Shown here: in pieces, positions 10,501-17,479 of the stretch
How the letters are laid out: each line of letters starts with the position of its first letter
Numbering within the stretch: position 1 is the stretch's first letter
Made by a program: the position numbers and the translations under genes
Assembly (NCBI GenBank): GCA_963845265.1
Contig: CAWJRN010000003.1
Span: forward strand, 496,001-560,000
Direction: 5' to 3'
DNA length: 64,000 nt
Origin: DYRB01 sp963845265
Lineage (GTDB): Bacteria; Pseudomonadota; Gammaproteobacteria; Chromatiales; Chromatiaceae
Notes under the pieces: model-generated
What the model saw: the letters and a program-made list of their open reading frames with translations, nothing else
Databases searched by the model: none
Told to the model about the DNA's origin: nothing

Positions 10501-12053
10501 CCATCCTCACCCCCGAGGGCGAGGAGCTGACGTACGACTACGACGGCCCCTTGACCATCGACACCCGGTGGTCCGGCACCATCACCGGCCACTTGAACAC
10601 CGAATGGAACAGCGATCTCGCCATCGCCGCCCACACCCTCAACGACGGCGATCGCATCGACTACCAATACGACGCCAACGGCCTGCTCACCCGAGCCGGC
10701 GACCTGACCCTGACCCGCGATGCCGGCAACGGCCTGCTGACCGGGACCGCGCTAGGTGGCGTCACCACCAGCCAAACCTACAACGCCTTCGGCGAGCTCG
10801 CTTCGCAGACGGCCCGGCACGACGCCGACACCCCCTACAAAACCAGCTATACGCGCGACCGCCTCGGGCGCATCACCGAGCAGACCGAGATCCTCCAAGG
10901 CCAGACCACCATCTACGCCTACACCTACGACCTCGCCAACCGCCTGATCGAGGCGCAAGAGAATGGCACCGTCACCGGGCGATGGGGGTACGACGCCAAC
11001 GGCAACCGGACCGCCGTCAACAGCACCGCCAACGGCACCTACGACGACCAGGACCGTCTCGCCACCTACGACCTGCGGACCCACACCCGCCCGCGTCCGA
11101 GTGGAGAGATCGGCTACATCATCGACGGCCAGGACCGGCGGATCGGCAAGACCCGCCGTGGGCAGCTCGTCCAGGGCTTCCTGTACAAAGACCAACTCAA
11201 CCCCATCGCCGAGTTGGACGGGGAGGGTAACCTCGCCGCTCTGTTCGTCTATGGCGAGCGCGACAATGTCCCGGCCTATCTGGTCAAGATTGATCCCTTG
11301 GCCGCCGACGAGAAAACCTATCGCATCCTCTCCGACCACCTGGGCAGCCCCAGAGTAGTCGTCGAGGCCGAGACCGGCGCCGTTGCCCAGCGGATCGACT
11401 ACGACGTCTGGGGCGTGGTGATCAACGACAACAACCCCGGGTTTCAGCCGTTCGGGTTTGCCGGCGGGCTCTACGACCCGGAGACCGGGCTCGTGCGGTT
11501 TGGGGCCAGGGATTATGATCCGTATACGGGGCGGTGGATGGGGAAGGATCCGATTGGGTTCTTAGGTAGGGATTACAATCTGTACGGCTACGTCGTAAAT
11601 GATCCGGTTAATCTAACTGATCCGCAGGGACTTGAGGTGAGGGTGTATTCCTCAAATGCTTTTGGTGTTTCTGGTTTAAATCATGCCTTTGTGTATTCAA
11701 CGGAAACTGGTCGGGGAAAAGGCACGAATGGTTCGTCTGGGAATACTCTTGGAAATGGTGTCGGCGATTTAAACAGCCCTTACAAGGTGGTTCCGTTGCC
11801 TCCTGGAATGTCTGAAAATGATTTCATGGACAACGTAGATGCTGCAAATGGATGGAATAACGGAGTTTGGACACCTTGGGTGAATGATTGTCACTCAGAT
11901 CTTGGGAACGCCTTCGATCAGGCAGGGGTGCCGTATCCCGGGGCACCGAATGGGAGAGTAAATATTGATGACAATGCCAGAAATGATCTCAACTACATAT
12001 TCAATCAGCTCAGTAATCCTCAATACCTCTACCATGGATTCGGAGGGTATTGA
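4512..12053 (+). CDS. Rhs/YD-repeat polymorphic toxin, 2513 residues
   Basis: ATG at 4512 follows GAGAGGAAG; residues 1-35 are a signal peptide (LALLLLFVSLAAGA). Domains in order: three PKD/REJ-like units starting PVADAGPD (about residues 140, 235 and 330), two cadherin/Ig-like units starting PPQI and PPRI (about 420 and 513), a carboxypeptidase-regulatory-like fold (about 650-730), NHL/beta-propeller-like repeats (about 1190-1515, with motifs such as DGDLYLADAACHVVY), many YD repeats (about 1530-2260), and the Rhs core ending LYGYVVNDPVNLTDPQG (about 2370). The last ~140 residues are a separate low-GC domain, the usual position of a variable toxin. It holds NHAFV and, later, NDCHSD, a His-then-Cys order reminiscent of circularly permuted papain/NlpC-P60 (LRAT-like) enzymes; that assignment is tentative. 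Base composition changes sharply near 11620, typical of C-terminal toxin exchange. The next gene is the probable immunity gene. Confidence 0.9.
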   Translation: MLEQDKVPTRRRKASLAPGLALLLLFVSLAAGAAPVFGPESFQRAAGSPRTETRSFAATRPDAIYRLVVYNGGLEGVAVGDPVTAGSIDLNGQQLVGPSEFGRHRGSFSVPVQLESYNQLDVQIRGKPGSMVVLVIEPEGNVAPVADAGPDQSVFVGDVAVLDASGSTDLNGDPLSFTWTFADRPEGSTAALDAPEALGPSFDVDAPGDYRIALTVSDGELESEPDEVVVSTRNSAPVADAGPDRSAFVTDTVLLDGSRSYDVDGDPLDFSWALLDRPDGSAAALSDPASVEPSFQIDLPGHYLAELVVGDGALTSAPDQVLVATDNSAPTADAGPDLQAWVGQEVVLDGNGSFDVDGDPLTWSWSLTVAPAGSAAALIDADARVARFVPDLAGTYVGQLVVTDGALTGEPDTAKVEAADPNRPPQILSEPQTTTTVGSEYRYQVVADDPDGDSLSFELAEGPVGMASDSTTGVLTWTPQGSDQGGHEVRILVTDTAAAAAEQSYTLLVEPPPNLPPRITSYPLTEVFQGETYNYRLAASDPEGDSVHFALEQGPPGMAIDPDSGLIGWTPEGPGDYAVRVIATDSAANEAQQGFTLTVLAETIPTDPGEEPPPLAPDFGGAFIDDIRFLFDGPGALQSGLQPGALEQKRVAVLRGRVLARGGAPLAGVSIAVQGAPELGHTVSRADGWFDLVVNGGGELTVRYAKPGWLPVQRVLVVPTEDYAVLPEVFLTRLDPQATLIALGAAVTDTQIAQGSLSDDGDGARSATVLIPAGTTATYTRADGSTASLDQMTLRATEYTVGPDGPRAMPGMLPAASGYTYAVELSADEVLADGVKVAGKDVLLNQPVSVYVDNFIGFPVGGVVPVGYYDNDAARWVAADNGLVTKLLGVADGLALLDLDGSGTPAGPAALGAAGIDDAERASLASAYAPGAELWRFRTAHLSTWDCNWPYGPPDDAEPPPPLECEGGGPGASGSDIRIGAGTLSERVAIPGANQSLVFNSARRSSARGRQPLSNGPVHPKLKRVEYQISVAGQVLSGSATPVANASVRFAWNGRDAYGRTVQGPVTARARVSNVYEPVLYTPARVRQVFASFLNLAADPQSRGANAIALTGSRARFEIALTSESTLTIGGARAVDAASTLGSGELNLSGLALLDHKRGVLTDGSGGASSGVRVLQSLVGAGRGGGPSVVAPVALARDPSGVLVMASADSLVRLVDGTPEALPGGDTFKDIRRIRYARSGDLLVLAGRQGDTLGPRLWSLAPSGAVLLRAGSGESGCGTRITENGQTRFGLPLWDPDNAFSASAAELRLTDAADIAVGRDGDLYLADAACHVVYWLRAGSDDLYVVAGDGTDRVATGAGPAGGLFRPALGQPLSLALDLRGNLYIGTGHGLIRRLGTDNWIETIAGTGTLGDAADGEAAIAANFGAIDALLATDDNQLYVDDTRTNARLRRIDTHGRVQTVAGTGSAGYTADGLSAAGAAIGPVAGLVQDGDGRLYFGQDNPPGVRRIASAYVSLPWQDVLSVPGGGGETLEIFDARGRSLRTLDTETGTQLQSVRYDSAGRLAGVTDAHGHETLYERDGAGRIAAIVAHTGQRTTVGYNAFGQPTRIVQPDGALWGLEYDAAGLLTRYTDPNGHATAFEYDSLARLIRDTDAAGGGWRRIEYDLDSDTQQVRYTSGEGRVHRYTAATDTASGVRTAITEAPDGGRTVSISDPLARTSTTTAPDGTRTQTQILPGAVPAGAGADSRTTLTLPSGLTNTTETAQTWGLADPQDPGSRVLTRRVTAINGHPWTTVYDPATRAQTTTSPAGRTTTTERDALDRPVLTRRPGIAATRYRYHDGLLVETRQGEGDAERVTGYAYDTLDHLSSLTDAEGQVTGYTSDALGRVTQLTRPDGQITALSYDAKGNLQGVTPPGRPEHRIDYTPVDLEDDYRPPPIAEATGQIQRSYDKDRALTRQAHALGPQIDYAYDSAGRLLSRTTSAGETRYTYSGNTGRIAAILTPEGEELTYDYDGPLTIDTRWSGTITGHLNTEWNSDLAIAAHTLNDGDRIDYQYDANGLLTRAGDLTLTRDAGNGLLTGTALGGVTTSQTYNAFGELASQTARHDADTPYKTSYTRDRLGRITEQTEILQGQTTIYAYTYDLANRLIEAQENGTVTGRWGYDANGNRTAVNSTANGTYDDQDRLATYDLRTHTRPRPSGEIGYIIDGQDRRIGKTRRGQLVQGFLYKDQLNPIAELDGEGNLAALFVYGERDNVPAYLVKIDPLAADEKTYRILSDHLGSPRVVVEAETGAVAQRIDYDVWGVVINDNNPGFQPFGFAGGLYDPETGLVRFGARDYDPYTGRWMGKDPIGFLGRDYNLYGYVVNDPVNLTDPQGLEVRVYSSNAFGVSGLNHAFVYSTETGRGKGTNGSSGNTLGNGVGDLNSPYKVVPLPPGMSENDFMDNVDAANGWNNGVWTPWVNDCHSDLGNAFDQAGVPYPGAPNGRVNIDDNARNDLNYIFNQLSNPQYLYHGFGGY

Positions 12054-12054
12054 T

Positions 12055-12648
12055 ATGGAATCAAGGAATATAATGTTAGTGTTATTGATTTTTATGGCGC
12101 CTGTCTTCGTTGCTTGTCAATACGATTATACGACACAGCACTTTTCTTTCCCCCCCGGAACTAAGCCACACGAAAATGATTGGGACTATACGGCTCTCGT
12201 TGCTGTATCATCGAGCACAATCCCTATCACAAGTAGGTCACAAAAGAGTGTCAAAATAGAAATATATAATAGGAGCAAGGCCATACTGTTAAAAGATGAT
12301 TTCAAGTTTATGAGCGCCTCAATAGAGGCGAGAGCTGTGTGGGAAAAGTTCGATGAAATTCAAATTGAACTTGTTGAAGTTGGAAACAGATATGCAGAAG
12401 ATCGTTATAACCAAGAACTGCTGAAATCCGGCCCGAACCGTTTGCTTAACGTAACGTATGAATACGACCAGGTAAGCAAGAAATTTACACAGAAAGGGTC
12501 AGGTCTCCCATCGCCCATAACAGAGCAGAAAGGGTCAGGTCTCCCATCGCCCACAGAAGACAAGGATCGAATCCCCCATCGGCGCAGCCACGCCGGCGAG
12601 TCGGGTATACTTACCGCCCCGCCTTCGACAACCGCGGCAAGGCCATGA
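12055..12648 (+). CDS. Putative lipoprotein, probable immunity protein for the Rhs toxin
   Basis: The ATG at 12055 lies one base after the Rhs stop codon, so translation is likely coupled; the frame is open further upstream but that would overlap the toxin. The protein begins with a hydrophobic stretch ending APVFVAC, a plausible lipobox with Cys at about residue 21, so it is probably membrane-anchored in the periplasm. The gene is AT-rich like the toxin tip and unlike its surroundings, suggesting the two were acquired together. I see no known domain. From about 12490 the sequence enters a 36-base tandem repeat and then high-GC sequence related to mobile elements, so the last ~50 residues are probably not native and the original C-terminus may have been lost. 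Position supports an immunity role; this is inference. Confidence 0.65.
   Translation: MESRNIMLVLLIFMAPVFVACQYDYTTQHFSFPPGTKPHENDWDYTALVAVSSSTIPITSRSQKSVKIEIYNRSKAILLKDDFKFMSASIEARAVWEKFDEIQIELVEVGNRYAEDRYNQELLKSGPNRLLNVTYEYDQVSKKFTQKGSGLPSPITEQKGSGLPSPTEDKDRIPHRRSHAGESGILTAPPSTTAARP
12490..12553 (+). repeat. Tandem duplication, two 28-base copies at 36-base spacing
   Basis: Bases 12490-12517 and 12526-12553 are identical. Because the period is 36, the repeat stays in frame in the lipoprotein gene and encodes QKGSGLPSP twice. The core GGGTCAGGTCT also appears inverted at about 16620, beside the decayed RAYT, so it is probably transposon-associated. Confidence 0.8.
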
Positions 12649-12785
12649 CCCACGATCGGAACTTCAAGAACCTCATCCTCGACTGCCCACGCCAAGCCCT
12701 GGCCTTCTTCGTCGCCGCCGAGGCGGCCGACATCGACGCCCAGGCGCGTATCCTACCCCTGCGCCAGGGCCGTAGGGCGCAATAG
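12645..12785 (+). pseudogene. N-terminal fragment of a PD-(D/E)XK (Rpn-like) transposase-associated nuclease
   Basis: Only 46 residues remain: MTHDRNFKNLILDCPRQALA and onwards to RILPLRQGRRAQ, then TAG. The opening resembles the start of Rpn/PD-(D/E)XK nuclease-family proteins common in Chromatiaceae, which are normally about 300 residues; the catalytic region is missing. It overlaps the 3' end of the lipoprotein frame by four bases. The truncation lies just upstream of the IS66-type fragment. Confidence 0.5.
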
Positions 12786-12948
12786 GCGGCAGCCGTATTG
12801 CGCCGCATGTGGCGTAACCGTTTACCCCCTCCCCCCGAGTTTGAGGAAGAAGTGCGATCAGTTGGTTACGGGACAAAGCTCGTCTGATGTGGCAGGTTAA
12901 GCTGCAATAAGACGAAGGGCGGCGGTTCGGCACGACGAAACGGGCGAT

Positions 12949-13748
12949 ATGCACCTCAGCGATTACGACCTCGGACAACTCGACGACGCCTACCTGGCGG
13001 GCCTATCCGATGGACAGGCACGGGCGTTGTTGGGTAAGGCGCTGGCGGATCTGAAGGTGGCACGCGAGCGGCTCGGGCAGAACCCCACCAACAGCTCGCG
13101 CCCGCCGAGCACGCGGGCGCCCTGGGAGCGGGCTGACACCGACGAGGGGGCGGCAGCGACGCCGAGCGCCGAGGTCGGCGAAGACGGCGACGACGAGCCC
13201 AACCCCGATGAGGCAGCGCAGCCGCAGCACCAGGCCTCTGGCGGCAACGGCGAGGGCAAGCGCCCGGGGCGGCGCAAAGGCGCGCCTAGGCACAGCCGTA
13301 CGCAGCAGTTGCCGGTGGATATCGAACACACCCATGCCCCGGAGTGCTGTGTCGGCTGCGGTGGGATGTTGAGCGCATCTCACCCCAGCCGCGCGCACAA
13401 CGCGCGCCACCAGATCGACCTGGTCCGCCCCGGCACCGCGGGTACCGGGCTGGTGTTGCAGCAAACCAAGCACACCTACTTGGAGCGTCAGTGCGGCTGC
13501 GGCTATTGGACGCGCGCCGAGCCGGGGCGCTGTGGCGCGGAGGCTGATTGGACGGTGGAACTCACCGACTGGCACCTGGCCGGCCCGACGCTGGTGGCGT
13601 TCATCGTCGCGTTGACCCAGCGCGTGCGCCTATCGCGGGCTCGGGTGCAGGAGTTCCTGCACGACTGGCTCGGGCTGGAGCTGTCGACGGCGACCATCAA
13701 CCAATGTATTCACGAGGCCGCAATTACGGTGGCGCATTACGGTGGACC
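12949..13748 (+). pseudogene. IS66-family TnpC fragment, 3' part lost at RAYT insertion
   Basis: The open frame (stop at 13770) gives an IS66 TnpC N-terminal region: the QNPTNSSRPPS motif after a short coiled segment, an acidic/Gln-rich linker, a basic GKRPGRRKGAP stretch, and a zinc-finger region with CCVGCGG and later a CGCGYWTRAE motif. It then enters the conserved helical region (LGLELSTATINQ) and stops where the RAYT terminal repeat begins at 13749; the last residues come from the inserted repeat. Normal length is about 500 residues, and no remainder is found on the far side of the RAYT. GTAACCGTTTACCCC at about 12814 may be its left terminal repeat. Confidence 0.75.
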
Positions 13749-14500
13749 AATTACGGTGACAGTTTACTAAATACAGTTAATCTGTCATTCTGCTGGCATG
13801 GCACGATTACCTCGGATCGTTATTCCCGGTTACCCCCACCATGTCACCCAACGTGGAAACCGGCGCAATCGAGTCTTCTTTGATGAAGGAGACTACGCGC
13901 TGTACCTTGATCTTCTGAGCGAAGCGGCGCATAAGGCCGAAACAGAAATCTGGTGCTACTGTCTTATGCCCAATCATGTCCACCTCATCGCCGTACCTTC
14001 CGATAAAGACGGCTTACGCGAGACCTCTGCCGATGCGCATCGCCGCTATACTGGCTATATCAATGCACGTTTGAGAGTGACAGGTCACTTGTGGCAGGGA
14101 CGCTTTGGCTCGGTGGTGATGGATGAAGCACATCTGTTCCATGCGGTGCGTTACGTTTCTCTCAACCCCGTGCGAGCCAAGCTTGTTCCGCAGGCACAAG
14201 ACTGGCAGTGGTCGAGTGTCGCCGCCCATCTTTCCGGTAAGGACGATAAACTGGTGAAGGTCGCGCCCATTCTTGAACGCTATGGGGAATTTGGTGCCTT
14301 TCTCGGTCAAACCACAGAGGACTCAACGGCATTCAAAAGCCTTCGGCAATCCGAAACAACGGGCCGACCATTGGGTGGCGAAGAATGGATGGAAAAGCTA
14401 GAGAAACTGACCGGCAGGGCAATGAAGCCTCAAAAGCGCGGACCCAAGAAAAAGGACCGGAACGATAAATAGGGGTATTTAGTAAACTGTCACCGTAATT
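13749..14500 (+). mobile_element. Complete RAYT element with perfect 26-bp terminal inverted repeats
   Basis: Bases 13749-13774 are the exact reverse complement of 14475-14500 (core AGTTTACTAAATAC). These arms enclose a single HUH transposase gene, giving a 752-bp element. It separates an IS66 fragment on the left from a response-regulator fragment on the right, so insertion came with, or was followed by, loss of flanking DNA. Three ATTACGGTG repeats at the left edge look like REP-type target sequence. Confidence 0.85.
13798..14472 (+). CDS. REP-associated tyrosine transposase (RAYT, Y1/HUH)
   Basis: A 224-residue protein, typical length for TnpA_REP enzymes that nick and join single-stranded DNA at REP hairpins. 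It opens with IPGYPHHVTQRGNRR, carries the HUH metal-binding motif in MPNHVHLIA (about residue 60), and the conserved GHLWQGRFGS followed by YVSLNPVRAKLV, where the Y1 helix lies. The C-terminus is basic (KPQKRGPKKKDR). The start ATG at 13798 is 24 bases inside the left terminal repeat. All motifs are intact, so the enzyme may be active. Confidence 0.93.
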   Translation: MARLPRIVIPGYPHHVTQRGNRRNRVFFDEGDYALYLDLLSEAAHKAETEIWCYCLMPNHVHLIAVPSDKDGLRETSADAHRRYTGYINARLRVTGHLWQGRFGSVVMDEAHLFHAVRYVSLNPVRAKLVPQAQDWQWSSVAAHLSGKDDKLVKVAPILERYGEFGAFLGQTTEDSTAFKSLRQSETTGRPLGGEEWMEKLEKLTGRAMKPQKRGPKKKDRNDK

Positions 14501-14977
14501 CCCAGCTTTTTGATGCGGCTGTCGATGGTCCGGTCTGAGACGACCCGCCCGTCGCTGTAGATGCGGTCCATGAGTCGGTCCCGGGAGAAGATGCGCCCAG
14601 GGGCTGCGTGCAGGGTTTGCAGGAGGGCGAACTCCACGGCGGTCAGCTCGCAGGCGCGTCCGTCCGGCGTGCTCACCCGCAGGGTGTCGGCGTCCAATTG
14701 CAGTGGCCCGGATTGGCGTTCCGAGGCGGGGCGGGTAGGGCTGCGTGGCGGCGAAGCACCGCCTTGACCCGGGCCACCACCTCCCGGGGGCTATAGGGCT
14801 TGCAGACATAGTCGTCCGCGCCCACTTCCAGGCCGAGGAGGCGGTCGATCTCTTCGACCTGGGCCGTGGTCATGATGACCGGCACGTCCGAAAAGCCGCG
14901 CAGTTCCCGGCAGATGTCCATTCCATCCCGTCCCGGAAGGCTGAGGTCGAGCAGGATCAGTGCCGGGGCCTCGGCGC
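14501..14977 (-). pseudogene. OmpR/BaeR-type response regulator, both ends missing and frameshifted
   Basis: Read on the minus strand, the receiver domain appears from ALILLDLSLPGRDGMDI (phosphoacceptor region) through VIMTTAQVEEIDRLLGLE and GADDYVCKPYSPREVVARV. About base 14735 the frame shifts and the winged-helix output domain continues as LDADTLRVSTPDGRACELTA to VVSDRTIDSRIKKL. The sequence pattern is closest in my memory to BaeR. The receiver N-terminus is cut by the IS6 element at 14978 and the C-terminal wing by the RAYT at 14500. Any partner kinase is gone. Confidence 0.75.
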
Positions 14978-15778
14978 GGCATTGTCAACTTGACGAGGCG
15001 GGGTCAGACTTGGTCCATGAGCACCAACGGTCCCAACTATCGCGGGTATCGGTACCCGCCTCAGATCATCAGCAACGTCGTTTGGCTCTACCATCGGTTC
15101 TGCCTGAGCCTGCGTGATGTCGAGGACCTGGTGGCCGAGCGAGGAATCGTTGTTTCCTACGAGACCGTGAGGCAGTGGTGCCGTAAGTTTGGACCAGCGT
15201 ACGCAAGAGCAGCGAAACGCCGCACTGGCCGACTGGGGGACACCTGGTATCTGGACGAAGTGTTCGTCACGATCAAGGGGCGGCGCCATTACCTCTGGCG
15301 TGCCGTGGATCAGGACGGCGATACCCTGGATATTCTGGTGCAGTCCCGGCGCAACCAGCGCGCCGCGGAACGCTTCTTCCGCAAGTTGCTGAAAGGGGAG
15401 GGCGCCTCCCCGCGTCAACTGGTCACTGACAAGCTCCCCAGTTATTCGGCGGCACGGCGCACCACGATGCCTTCAGTGCCGCACGTCACGGCGCGACGTG
15501 CCAACAACCGGGCCGAGGCTTCACATCAGCCGACCCGTGCGCGCGAGCGCCAGATGCGGGGTTTCAAGTCGCCCGGTCAAGCGCAGCGCTTTCTGGCCGC
15601 GCACGCGGTGGTCGGAAATCTATTCCGGCTGGGTAGGCACTTGATGACCGCAGTCCACTATCGCGAGCTTCGGCTGCGAGCCTTCTTGGGTTGGCAGCAG
15701 GTGACGTGCGCCTGTTGAACGGGGAATGGTTTGAACAAAGGGGATCGATTGAGATCGAGTAGGTAAGTTGACAACGCC
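14978..15778 (+). mobile_element. IS6-family insertion sequence, 801 bp
   Basis: Ends are GGCATTGTCAACTT (14978-14991) and AAGTTGACAACGCC (15765-15778), inverted repeats with one mismatch in 14. The element carries one transposase gene and has the ~800-bp length normal for IS6 elements. It interrupts the response-regulator remnant on its left. A 230-bp copy of its right end is present at 59615-59844. Confidence 0.92.
15017..15718 (+). CDS. IS6-family transposase (DDE)
   Basis: A 233-residue transposase starting MSTNGPNYRGYRYPPQIIS. It shows the IS6 helix-turn-helix region (SYETVRQWCRKFG), then the catalytic core: first Asp in WYLDEVFVTIKG, second Asp in LVTDKLPSYSAA, and Glu in NNRAEASHQPTR. 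Length and motif spacing match intact IS6/IS26-group enzymes, so it is probably functional. It forms replicative cointegrates, consistent with the partial copy elsewhere in the window. Confidence 0.93.
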   Translation: MSTNGPNYRGYRYPPQIISNVVWLYHRFCLSLRDVEDLVAERGIVVSYETVRQWCRKFGPAYARAAKRRTGRLGDTWYLDEVFVTIKGRRHYLWRAVDQDGDTLDILVQSRRNQRAAERFFRKLLKGEGASPRQLVTDKLPSYSAARRTTMPSVPHVTARRANNRAEASHQPTRARERQMRGFKSPGQAQRFLAAHAVVGNLFRLGRHLMTAVHYRELRLRAFLGWQQVTCAC

Positions 15779-15824
15779 TGCTGGAGTCATAGACGGAACT
15801 ACGCCTTGGGCGTACAGTTCTTCA

Positions 15825-16136
15825 ATGCTGACTGTGATCGAGACCCCGTTGTTTCAGAAGCAGTGGCCTCTGTACTGGACCGAGGACGAGCGGGGCAGCT
15901 TCTGCGCTTACATTGCCGAGCATCCGAACGTCGGCGATGTCGTTCCCGAATCTGGCGGCCTGCGAAAGGTACGCTGGCGACGGGAAGGGTCCGGCAAGTC
16001 AGGAGGGGTCAGGGTGATCTATTACACCCGCACGCCTGAGGGAGAGTTGATCCTTCTGACCTTGTACGCCAAATCGAAGACCGACAACCTCACTGGCCCG
16101 AAACTGAAAGAGATTCGCCATGCACTCGAAGACTGA
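15825..16136 (+). CDS. RelE/HigB-type toxin
   Basis: A 103-residue protein beginning MLTVIETPLFQKQW. The frame is open from 15768, but that extension lies in the IS6 end, so ATG 15825 is the sensible start. Features of the RelE/ParE superfamily are visible: a short N-terminal beta strand and helix, VPESGGLRKVRWRREGSGKS, then GGVRVIYY and LLTLYAKSKTDNL near the C-terminus. Members of this HigB group are ribosome-dependent mRNA endonucleases. The antitoxin gene overlaps its 3' end by 17 bases (toxin first, as in higBA). It begins 46 bases after the IS6 right end, so its native promoter may have been replaced. Confidence 0.85.
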   Translation: MLTVIETPLFQKQWPLYWTEDERGSFCAYIAEHPNVGDVVPESGGLRKVRWRREGSGKSGGVRVIYYTRTPEGELILLTLYAKSKTDNLTGPKLKEIRHALED

Positions 16137-16449
16137 GCCCCTGACCGACGCCGAACTGGATGCTTACGAGGCCGAGCGCGATCTGGCAGCCGACCTGCTT
16201 CAGGCCATCGGCGAAATGAAGGCTGGAGAGGGGCGTGTGGTATGGCCCCCGGCACTGGCCGCGAGACAGGAGACCGGGCTCTCCCAAGCGCAATTCGCGG
16301 GGCTTCTGGGGGTCTCGGTTCGCACCCTGCAAGGTTGGGAGCAGGGGCGCAAGCAACCCAGCGGCGCCGCACGGACCCTGCTCGCCATTGCTCGGCGTAA
16401 CCCTAAGGCCCTGCGGGATGTCGCGGAAGACCTGCGCGCTCCCGGCTGA
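16120..16449 (+). CDS. HigA-type XRE antitoxin
   Basis: A 109-residue protein overlapping the upstream toxin by 17 bases. Residues 45-95 form an XRE helix-turn-helix: LAARQETGLSQAQFAGLLGV followed by SVRTLQGWEQGRKQPSG. The acidic N-terminal segment (TDAELDAYEAERDL) is typical of the NadS/HigA-type antitoxins paired with RelE-like toxins. It should neutralise the toxin and repress the operon. Intact on inspection. Confidence 0.88.
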   Translation: MHSKTEPLTDAELDAYEAERDLAADLLQAIGEMKAGEGRVVWPPALAARQETGLSQAQFAGLLGVSVRTLQGWEQGRKQPSGAARTLLAIARRNPKALRDVAEDLRAPG

Positions 16450-16769
16450 TATTGGGATACGGATTGGTGGTCTGGCGCCGGTTTCTGCCTCACGAAATAA
16501 CTGTGGATGATCGGCAGCGCCCTGACTTTGGGTCTGGGGGGCGAGGATCTCGAGTTGTCGCATGCTACGATGCGGGAACCGGGGTCAGCTAAATGGTGAT
16601 CCCGGATCCCCGTGCACGGAACAAGACCTGACCCTCGCCCCTGGTGGGTCTTGGTGTTGGCGCTGGTGCTTCGCTGGCCGAGGTCAGCAGTCGTCCAGAT
16701 AGCCGACGTTGACGGCGTCCAGCATTGCACACTTGTCGCCTCATGCGCCGCCACTCCCTTCGCTGGCTG

Positions 16770-17461
16770 CACCTTATTCGCCCGTGCGCTCGGTATCGAC
16801 GTGACCCAGCGGGGCAATCGCCGCGAGCAGACGTTTTTCACGGACGAGGATTATGCGGAGTACCGCAGGCTACTCGCCGATTCCTGCCGCAGTTGCGGAA
16901 CGGACGTGCTTGCCTATTGCCTGATGCCCAATCATGTGCCCTTCATCCTGGTTTCCGCAGACGAATTCGGCTTACGGGACGCGCTCGGGGAAGCCCATCG
17001 CCGGTACACTCGTATGATCAACTTCCGCGAGGGTTGGAGAGGGCATCTTTGGCAGGAGCGTTTCCACTCGTTCGTGATGGATGAGCGACACTTCCTCGCG
17101 GCTGCGAGGTACGTCGAGCGCAACCCGGTGCGAGCGCGTCTTTGCGCCCGCGCGCAGGAAGTGGACGTGGTCGATCGCCGCGGCCCACTTTGCCAGACGC
17201 GACGATGCCTTGGTCGCTGTGCGACCGCTGCTGGAGTTGGTCCCCGACTGGGAGGCTTTCATCGGCGAGGGCGAGGACGACAGCTTCAACGAACTGCTGC
17301 GTGGCCACGCCAGTACCGGCCGGCCGCTCGGCTCCGACGCCTTCGTCGAGTCCCTGGAGCGACAACTCGCCCGCTCCCTGAAGCGGAAGAAACCAGGCCC
17401 TAAGCCCCAAGAGCCGGATCGCTACACGGGCGACCTATTCGGCGATGGAGAGCGGAATTAA
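16770..17461 (+). pseudogene. Second RAYT transposase, frameshifted
   Basis: Homologous to the RAYT at 13798. It is recognisable from DVTQRGNRREQTFF (about 16800) through CLMPNHVPFILVS, where the HUH second histidine is replaced by proline, to GHLWQERFHSFVMDERH and YVERNPVRARL. Around base 17155 the frame shifts and continues as AAAHFARRDDALV to KRKKPGPKPQEP and a stop at 17461. The N-terminus is not recognisable. The right flank AAGTAAACTGTCCCCGGAATT resembles the terminal repeat of the intact element. Loss of the HUH histidine and the frameshift make it inactive. Confidence 0.8.
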
Positions 17462-17479
17462 GTAAACTGTCCCCGGAAT

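Noticed and set aside
6486..10667. A 1393-residue open frame on the minus strand
   Set aside because: It lies entirely antisense to the Rhs gene and is a by-product of its high third-position GC; the Rhs frame is clearly the coding one.
12490..12553. Possible CRISPR-like spacing of two 28-base repeats
   Set aside because: Only two copies, eight-base spacer and in-frame coding; this is a tandem duplication. No CRISPR array or cas gene was seen in the window.
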